A stretch of 64,000 bases of DNA from the NCBI GenBank assembly GCA_030762935.1, contig CM060888.1, forward strand, positions 119,795,468 through 119,859,467. The letters are read 5' to 3'. Each line of letters opens with the position of its first letter. The stretch's first letter is position 1. Below are positions 56,469-64,000 of the stretch, piece after piece. The position numbers were made by a program, and so were the translations under genes. This stretch comes from Hymenopus coronatus (taxonomy: Eukaryota; Arthropoda; Insecta; Mantodea; Hymenopodidae). The notes below the pieces were generated by a model, which was not told the DNA's origin, searched no databases, and worked only from the letters and a program-made list of their open reading frames with translations.

Positions 56469-57689
56469 GTATGTTTATTGATTTTAAAGGAAGATTATTT
56501 ACACAATGCTCATTATACAATAATAGCTGCACCGTTGCCCAATATGATAGAAATTCTGTCCTTAAAACAAAACAGTAAATAACTTTAATGGCAGTATTAG
56601 AGTCGCCAGCTTCACACAATTTTTTGGGCGTATGTACCTTCTGATGATTTATTTTTCTCTTTTGTCTAAGATGTGATAAAAGGTCATTAAGTTACTCAAC
56701 TACTCATTACAGTGACCAATATCCTAATCAGAGACTCATAATTTCTAAATAAGGACTTTTTACTTGAATATATCACACAAACCTGTTATTCATTTTACTC
56801 TCAAAATTCTGAAGAAAAAAAAAATATGCTTTGTCCGAAATTGTATATAATAATTTGCTAAACATAAATATTTTCTTATACTGTTTTAGTAGCTACACCA
56901 TAACATTCTTGGGTGTATAGAGGTAGTTAGAATTAAATTCTTCATGCATTTCTGTCAGACTAGTTTCATTCCATCCCCATGATGTAAAGTAGTAGCATGC
57001 CTCAAGTAATCTGGAGTTCTAAGTGCAATATATTTGGGGTGAATCTTCCTTATTGTTTTAAGATGAATATTGGGCTTATTTCAGCTCATGAAGTTAAAAT
57101 AAATTCTGGGGAGTATGGGGTTGAATAATGTAAGAGACTTGTGTCGGTTTTCTGCATCTTAACTACAAGTTAGTCACCTCTTAAAGAACAACATATATTG
57201 TGCATCACACAAGAATCTCTGGTTATTTTAAAGAATCCTACACATTTTCTAAACTTTGGCTTTACTAAAATATTACATTACCAGTTTTATAACAAACATT
57301 TTTCATTTCACAGTCATGCAGGACAGTTAATAATATTAATAATTATAGAAGTTTTGTGCTTTGAGACCCCATATATTATGTTACTAGTCCTGATTTTTTT
57401 TGTTTTGTTTGTTTGTTTGTTTCTCTGTGATTATGGGTAGTGTCATTAGGAGTTTGACACTAGTTTGAAAGTGTTCCCATAAGTTTTACTTATGTGCTCA
57501 GATACCAAAATATTGTATTATGTACTAGCTTGCAAAATAAGCAATTGAGCAACAAGACTATGCCTGGAGAAACATGCTGATCAATATTTGCTGCAGATTG
57601 AATATGTATTTGTAAAAATATTATAGAAAATATTATTAAAACTTTTTCATAACGCTTTCTATTTACTTTTAGTATATGTACGTAGGGTC
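56469..57689 (+). other. KRTCAP2 intron 2, 5' part
   Basis: AT-rich; searched for the expected third coding exon (NLENLVFGKGFQ-like) and none seen. Confidence 0.6.
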
Positions 57690-58227
57690 ATTATGTTATG
57701 TGGTAACAGATTCGAGACCTTTTCTTTGCTACTCCTGCGCCATCTCTGGGACTTCGGACTGCCAATTCCCACTCTAAAATGCATTGTTGCTATTTCTGTG
57801 TTGCTGAGTCGGTGTATGTGCTGTCAATCATTGTTTGGTGCTTCTGTCACTGCAGTAAATATGGTGCATCACTTACTGTGGAAGAATGTGTGTTTATTTG
57901 TAAAGTGGGTCATTATGGCATTGTGTTGTGTGCCAAGTATGCGTCGTTTGGCGTTAGTATTGGTGTCAAGTATACATCGTTCCCCGCTGTATGTTTTGAG
58001 TGTGTATATGCATATACTCCCCTCAGGGGCTCACCTTGGTGAGTACGGGGAGAAGCGCCCCCGAGGTGCCTGAGCTACCCGGTATTCGGGGGTATAACCG
58101 GACCACCTGGGGACATACATAAGGAAGCCTGGTCCTCCAGGTTTGGGGGTTAAGCATTAGGTTAACAACCTAATCTTGTAAAAAAACTATTGTTACGAAA
58201 CCTGCAAAAAAGCCTCGAAATGATTTA

Positions 58228-59010
58228 ATGTTGGCGACCTGGAACATAAGGACAATGCTAAAACCTGGGAAAATGAAAGAAATAGCAAATGAAGTATTAA
58301 AATATAAATTAGATGTGGTAGTGCTCCAAGAAATAAGATGGGTAGGGGAAGGTAGAATAGATAAGAAAGAATACACAGTATTATATAGTGGACCTAAAAA
58401 AGCTGGGCTTAATGGTACAGGATTTATTATTTCAAAAGAAATCAAAAAGAGTCTAATAGAATTTAAATCAATTAGTGAAAGAATCTGTAAAATACGCCTT
58501 AAAGGTAAATTCAGAAACATAACTATATTATTCATATATGCACCTACAGAAGAGAAAGAAGAGATAGAAAATGAAGAGTTTTATGAAAGCTTGGAAAATG
58601 CATGTAATTCAGTAGGAACTTATGATACATCGGTGATACTAGGAGATTTTAATGCACAAGTGGGGAAAGAAGACTATTTAAATGGAGTGGCAAGGAAACG
58701 TACATTACATCAAATAAGTAATGAAAATGGTAATCTACTTGGACAATTCGCAGTTAGAAATAATATGATTATTAAAAGTACCTGCTTCCCTCACAAAGAA
58801 ATACATAAAGGAACATGGAAAATGCCAGGCTCAGATATAGTAAATCAAATTGATCGTGTGCTAATTAAAGCAAGACATACATCATCAATTATAGATGTAA
58901 GAAGTTCTAGAGGCCCAAATTGTGATTCGGATCACTTTTTGGTTAAAGTGAGAATGAGAATAAGAATAAAGAAAATGGAGAGAGTTCAAGAGAACAAATA
59001 TATACGATGA
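58228..59010 (+). CDS. LINE endonuclease domain (exonuclease-endonuclease-phosphatase fold)
   Basis: The 260-residue frame has the domain landmarks in order: TWNIRTM (Asn), VVLQEIRW (catalytic Glu), IYAPTEEKEE, ILGDFNAQVG (Asp and Asn), NQIDRVL, and CDSDHFLV (Asp-His pair near residues 238-241). All catalytic positions I can see are present. A TGA right after the domain (59008-59010) separates it from the reverse transcriptase, which in related elements is usually one continuous protein. The frame is open upstream of this Met for only a short distance. Confidence 0.88.
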   Translation: MLATWNIRTMLKPGKMKEIANEVLKYKLDVVVLQEIRWVGEGRIDKKEYTVLYSGPKKAGLNGTGFIISKEIKKSLIEFKSISERICKIRLKGKFRNITILFIYAPTEEKEEIENEEFYESLENACNSVGTYDTSVILGDFNAQVGKEDYLNGVARKRTLHQISNENGNLLGQFAVRNNMIIKSTCFPHKEIHKGTWKMPGSDIVNQIDRVLIKARHTSSIIDVRSSRGPNCDSDHFLVKVRMRIRIKKMERVQENKYIR

Positions 59011-59445
59011 GATAGAGAAAAAATAAAAGGTAAAGAAGAAAAAAAGAAATATCAAAAGTTAATGAGCAGCAAATTAAATGAAAAAGGAACAGAAGAAGGT
59101 GTAGAAGAACAATGGGAGATAATAAAGGAGACAGTAAAAGAGGTAGCAAAAATAAGTATAGGTGAAAGGAAAATGGAAAGAAACATAGAATGGTATGATA
59201 AAGAGAGTGAGCAAGCTATAGAAAAAAAAAAGAATATGGCTAGGAAAAAAATGCTCCAGAAAGAAACTAGAAATAACTATGAAGAATACCGCCAAAGAAG
59301 ATGAGACGCTAATAACATATGTAAGAAAAAGAAAAGAGAATATTGGAAAATGCGAACCCAAGAAATAGAAACATTGAATCAACAGAGTGAGATAAAGAAA
59401 TTCTATACGGCATTAAAGCAAATGAAACAAGGGAACTAGAATAAA

Positions 59446-60975
59446 ATGAAAGTGTGTCTAAGCAAGGAAGGTAATATTCTTGGAGAAGATAAAGATGTAC
59501 TGGAAAGATGGGCTGAGTACTACAAGGAATTGTTAAATAAACAGCAAACAATAAATAATCAGGAACAAGGAGAGAACAAAAATGGAAATGAAGAAAGAAT
59601 GGAGGAAGAAGAAGAAGAACCAGATATTTGGGATGTTAAAATAGCAATACAGAGCCTAAAGAATAATAAAGCACCAGGAGAAGATGACATAATGCTAGTT
59701 AAATATGGTGGGAATGGAATTATGAAAGCAATGCATAAGTTAATAATAGAAATATGAAGGAAGGAACAGATGCCTGAAAGCTGGAAGACAGGCATAATAT
59801 GCCCAATATATAAAAAGGGCAATAAATATCAATGCCATAATTATAGGGGAATTACATTACTAAATGTAGCATATAAAATATTTTCAAGTATTTTAAATAA
59901 TACAGTGAAAAAATATGCGGAAAATGTATTAGGCGAGTATCAATGTGGATTTAGAAGTGACAAGAGTACAATAGACTAGATATTTTTAATACGACAAAGA
60001 ATGGAAAAGTTCTATGAGCATGGTATACATTTATGCTTTTTGTTTATTGGTTTTAAATTCACATTTGACTCAATTGACAGAGAAGTTCTCTATAACACCT
60101 TACATGCTTTAAAGTGCAACCGAAAATAATAAGGCTAATAAAAATGACAATGGAAAATACAAAAGCCAAAGTGAAAGTAATGAATAAATTAAGTCCGGAT
60201 TTTAATTATAACACAGGAGTAAGACAAGGTGATGGACTCTCTACGGCTCTATTCAACCTAACCCTGCACAGAGCAGTAGAAAAATAGATACTAAAGGAAC
60301 AATATTCTTTAAGTCTAGTTAGATATGTGCAAATGCAGATGACTTATTGATTTTGGCAAGAGATAAAAAAATGTTAGTTGAAGTTAATGAAGAATTAGAA
60401 AGAAGCTCTAAAGAAATAGGATTACAAGTAAATGAAAAAAAAACTAAATACCTGAAAATGACAGCAGACAAAAGCAAAAGAATAATTGCAAATCTAGTAG
60501 TTGGAGACAAAACATTTGAAGGGGTATCCAAATTTAGATATTTAGGAGCACTTATAAATAATGATAACAATTTAAAAGATTGCATAAAAGAAAGAATTCA
60601 AAGTGGAAATGCAGCCTATTATGCAAATTTAAATCTATTAAAAATAGGCTTATTAGTACAGGGACAAAATGCAAGATCTATAAAACACTAATAAGACCAA
60701 TAGTAACGTATGCTGCAGAAACCTGGACCCTAAACAATGTAGATGAAGAAATACTACGAAGATTTGAAAGAAAAATACTTAGACGAATCTTTGGACCTGT
60801 AAAAGATAAAGGGCAATGGAGAATAAGATATAATTATGAGATAGAAGAACTAATTAATGAGCAAAATATTGTGAAATTTATAAAGGCACAAAGAAGAAGT
60901 TGGCTAGGACACATAGAGAGAATGACAGAAGATAAGAGTGCCAAAAAGAGTATTGAAAGGAAGACTGTACGCTAG
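59446..60975 (+). pseudogene. LINE reverse transcriptase, frameshifted and catalytically degraded
   Basis: Pieces in order: KIAIQSLKNNKAPGEDDI (~59640-59690); [16 protein letters not shown] and [14 protein letters not shown] (59770-59880); [15 protein letters not shown] then a TAG (59979); the motif A block, where the expected catalytic Asp is Gly (FIGFKFTFDSID, ~60040-60085); the motif C block reading NADDLLILA instead of YADD (~60330-60360) with a frame change just before it; then VNEKKTKYLKMTADK and the C-terminal thumb-like region ETWTLNNVDEEILRRFERK (60700-60780). Loss of the motif A Asp means no polymerase activity even without the stops. Confidence 0.85.
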
Positions 60976-61139
60976 AAGAAAAAAAGGAAGACCAAAAACA
61001 AGATGGTTAGATGATGTGATGGAAGACCTAAGAAAGATTGGAATCAGAGGGTGGAAAAGTAAAGCAGAAGATAGAGACATGTGAAGGAGGTTTGTGCAGG
61101 AGGCCAAAGCTCACCAAGGGCTGTAGAGCCTATCACTTA

Positions 61140-61950
61140 TAGCAGGTCACTCCACATACCTGTTTGTAACGACGTCTGCTATAGTGCTGCCTCAGCTTTG
61201 CTCAATCTCCGTTGACATCTGCAGGCGAACATGAAAATTGACTCACCCAAGCTGGAGTGACAATTGGGGTAGTTAGGAGTTACACGTCTAAATATTGAAA
61301 CTTTAACTTTGATATCTTAATCGTTTAACTATTCTGACAAGCACTTTGCCTCACATACTAAGTTACTCTGTTTACTATCACTTTATATCTTCGACGATTG
61401 AACTTTACTTTATATATTTAATAACTAAACATCACGTACACCTAGCATTTGAGTATTATAACATATATAGCAACCGATCTTCACATTGTGTATAGCAACC
61501 AAGCATTACCTTATATGATGTCTTGCGACCAAACTTGACATTTAGTGTCAAACTGTCTTCAAGCTGCCACTTATATAGCAAAATATGGGTCATGGCTGCT
61601 TTATTTCCATTGGTCAAAAAGACTGCAAACTTGGCATCTAGATGTGCCATAATGCATTTCTCATTACCCATAATGCACTATAAACACCACATGACTGTCT
61701 CTATACTGTGAAGAAAAACTCGCTTCTTAAACATTTAAGGCTTCCCCCAAATCTCTTTCACTTGTTACTCTATTGCACGCACATGCCTAAAGGAGTATGT
61801 GACTTTTACCAGCTTTATACCTCACAAAAGAAACTCCCTTTATGCAGAGACCTAGTTTCGTAAACACCCTAATCTGCACTTGCTTCAAGCTAGCTTTCTG
61901 CACATATTGAGAAATATTTTATTTGTGCATTAAATAACAATCCATAATTA
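61140..61950 (+). repeat. Family C dispersed repeat, copy 2
   Basis: Homologous to 26420-27200 with substantial divergence: TCTCCGTTGAC, GCTTTATTTCCATTGG, GCAAACTTGGCATCTAG, TTACTCTATTGCACGCA, TTTATGCAGAGACCTAGTTT. It begins just after the LINE 3' end and ends at an AAT-rich tract. Confidence 0.6.
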
Positions 61951-61952
61951 TT

Positions 61953-61991
<39 letters not shown>

Positions 61992-62190
61992 TATATATTA
62001 ATACATTATAATAATAAATAATATAATAAATAAATGATAATAATAATTAAATAATAATAAATAATTATAATAATAATAATTAATAATAAAAATGATAATA
62101 TAATAAATAAAAATAATAATAACAATAAAGATTAAATAATAATAAATAATAATAAAGAATAAATAATAATAAATAATAATAACAATAATT
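61945..62190. repeat. AAT-rich satellite-like tract
   Basis: About 245 bp of interrupted AAT/AATA units following family C copy 2; GC content is almost zero. Confidence 0.95.
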
Positions 62191-62405
62191 ACAATGATAA
62201 TCTGGTCACGTACTAGTGGATCTGTTTACATTTGCTACGTGTGTATATGAACCAACCTACTGCTGCCAGATCTAATGTTTGTTTCAGTAACTGCAGTGAG
62301 TATTATGCATTATTTGGCTCTCACAGCTAACACTCACTATGCCATATAGTACTACAGTTATATAATATTTTGTTACTTTTATTCTTGGTTTAATATTTAA
62401 ATGCA

Positions 62406-62456
62406 GAGAGCGGCAGCGAAGATGAGGACTTCTCCGACAACTGGACTTCAAGTTAA
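62406..62456 (+). other. Candidate terminal exon encoding an acidic C-terminus
   Basis: After TTTAAATGCAG| one frame reads SGSEDEDFSDNWTSS and then TAA, with notably higher GC than the AAT-rich flanks. A consensus donor (T|GTAAGT) follows at 62460-62461, so the segment could instead be an internal exon in another frame. It does not continue KRTCAP2 exon 2 in a useful frame (a stop comes after five codons). Confidence 0.3.
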
Positions 62457-62461
62457 GTGTA

Positions 62462-64000
62462 AGTTATGTGACAACACTGTATTTTAGATGACCCTAACGT
62501 CCTTATCATATCCAGATGTCGAGCATAAACATCATGTGGACAGCAAAAGTGTTTACATAAGTGCTTACGTTACGCATTCCTCTATCTTGCCTTCTTGTGG
62601 TGGGTCTTCAGTACATAATATATTGTTTTTCACCCTGAAATCATCACACCTACATGCCTTTGATTCTTGGCAGTTATATAGCAAAACAAGACCATTCCTC
62701 CTTTGTTCCTTTTCTTTACATGATGTCAACATGTTCTCATTTCTGTAAAATCAGGGGTGCTACTGGTCTTTAATTACAAGAAATAACAGTAGGAGAGTGA
62801 AGACTGACTTATAACACACTTTAGTTGTGGGTGGGGAAGCTTTTCTTTTGTGAAGCAACTCCACTGATGATTCCTTTTGTTATGTTCAGCCAGTGAATGT
62901 GTAAAGAAATATCATGTGCTATAAAGCATGAGTTGTGTTAATGTTGGAAGAAAGAATTTCTGCAAAGCAACTTGCCGACATTTTCAAATGCAGCAGAATG
63001 CAAGTAAAAACAACAAAAAAATGACAAGAAAACAAATAAGCAGGAATGAATAGTAGAAACAGTCAAAGTACAATTTGGTTTTTGAATGGTTTTTAAGTAC
63101 ACACATTCTAAGAAACTGCCAATCAGTAGTGGAACAATGATACAGGAAAAAGCATGACAGACAGCAAGAGAGCTAAATGTGCAAAATTTTATAGCTATAA
63201 GCAAAATAGCTAAATGTGTAAGATTTTATTGCTATAACATAGAGTACAAATGTATATGTATGTTGATATATATATAAGCTTAACGTTCTGTAACTTGGTT
63301 GATCAAATTCTCGTCCCCAATTTTGACGATTTCATAACCATAATTTAGCAGTCATTTGTGCTAAACAATCATTTTTTGGAACAATGGCTTTAGGCAGGTT
63401 TCACTGTGTTTTTAATCCTAACTCATTTTCATGAATTCCCTTTCATATCAATTCAATTCAGTTTTAATTGATCCTTTAAAATCAAATTCCATGCATGGTG
63501 CTTCGATACATGCTATGTCAATAATACAATTCTTGCATTATAGTACTAATAACATTGTATTTATGCAAAATTTATTTAAATATAGTAGATAATATACAAT
63601 TAAAAGATAAGCAAGAAAATGGTGCAGTACAAGATACTCAATAGCTTAACTTAGGGATATTTATTATTTTTAAATGCTCATCTGCTGTGTAAAAACAATA
63701 TTCCCGATTTAAATGCTTATGCTTTTCTATATTTTAACAGAATTAGGAAACTAATTGTATGTTTTTATCTGGAATAAATAAAAAAAGGTGTTTACTGTAT
63801 CAATTTAAATCTAAAATTATGTCAATGGATTTATTTAGAGCAGTTAGAACACTGTTGAAGAATAAATATGTTGCACTCTCCATTGAAGTCTGGGCAAGAG
63901 TATTGCTAATGAATTTCTTCTAAATATATGGAATTTATTTTTACTTAATTTGGAGTTATATCATGTATATTGTTCATTTAATACATATTTTAATTCCTTA
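62462..64000. other. AT-rich tail of the window; no gene recognised
   Basis: Probably still KRTCAP2 intron 2. No repeat family or third exon recognised. Confidence 0.5.

Larger units (their letters stand above)
57690..61130 (+). mobile_element. Non-LTR retrotransposon (endonuclease/reverse transcriptase LINE), inactivated, in KRTCAP2 intron 2
   Basis: A GC-richer 5' region (57690-58220) with hairpin-forming segments precedes an apurinic-type endonuclease frame and a reverse transcriptase broken into several frames, followed by a C-terminal block (WLGHIERM, then [13 protein letters not shown]) typical of endonuclease-reverse transcriptase elements annotated in insects as craniofacial-development-protein-2-like. 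I place it near RTE-like or related clades without certainty. Multiple stops and frameshifts make it non-functional. It lies in the same orientation as KRTCAP2. Confidence 0.88.

Noticed and set aside
56469..57689. KRTCAP2 third exon
   Set aside because: Searched for the conserved NLENLVFGKGFQ region in all frames by eye and did not find it here or in 61.1-64 kb.

Overview
This 64 kb window is AT-rich, intron-rich, transposon-dense eukaryotic DNA. The protein sequence of its one fully exonic gene, the splicing factor SF3B4, looks arthropod-like and probably insect. I cannot name the species. No bacterial genes, operons or CRISPR arrays are visible.

Host genes. (1) SF3B4 (splicing factor 3B subunit 4) lies on the minus strand, 55160 down to 28537. 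All six coding exons can be assembled with consensus splice sites and continuous phase (491 codons plus stop), and its introns are full of mobile elements. (2) KRTCAP2 (an oligosaccharyltransferase accessory subunit) starts on the plus strand at 55654, head-to-head with SF3B4. Two coding exons are visible and the rest is not found in the window. (3) An unidentified minus-strand gene has a first exon at 19671-19558 with a presequence-like N-terminus. A well-formed internal exon with an acidic Asp/Ser run lies 13 kb away at 6485-6375, and the two phases agree. (4) Weaker coding-like pieces lie at 2115-2335 (minus) and 62406-62456 (plus).

Mobile DNA by region. 1-20 kb is dominated by an undescribed (to me) ~857-bp repeat, family A, in at least 16 full or partial copies on both strands. 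It includes a direct tandem dimer, and a perfect or near-perfect palindrome marks its start. Also here are tRNA-derived SINEs, a LINE 3' fragment (10.56-11.57 kb) and a 744-bp transposon (family B) inserted inside a family A copy. 20-28 kb holds SINEs, a decayed LTR-retrotransposon gag/protease region (21.9-23.2 kb) and one copy of a second unclassified repeat (26.4-27.2 kb). 28-55 kb (SF3B4) holds a mariner (30.0-31.3 kb), a hAT transposon of 3172 bp with a nearly intact transposase and an 8-bp target duplication (34.8-38.0 kb), a foldback element carrying its own nested 289-bp hAT-type MITE (38.0-39.1 kb), a LINE C-terminal fragment (41.1-42.0 kb), a second mariner (45.4-46.7 kb), an integrase scrap (48.3-48.6 kb) and the second family B copy (53.5-54.3 kb). 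55-64 kb holds KRTCAP2 with a broken endonuclease/reverse-transcriptase LINE in its intron (57.7-61.1 kb), the second copy of the 26-kb repeat, and AAT-rich satellite.

The most informative observations are structural: several transposons can be delimited to the base from their terminal repeats and target duplications, and three nested insertions give relative ages. The unclassified families A and B, a microRNA-like hairpin in an SF3B4 intron, and a perfect 37-bp inverted-repeat pair are the best candidates for something undescribed. All calls were made by reading the sequence; no searches were run.
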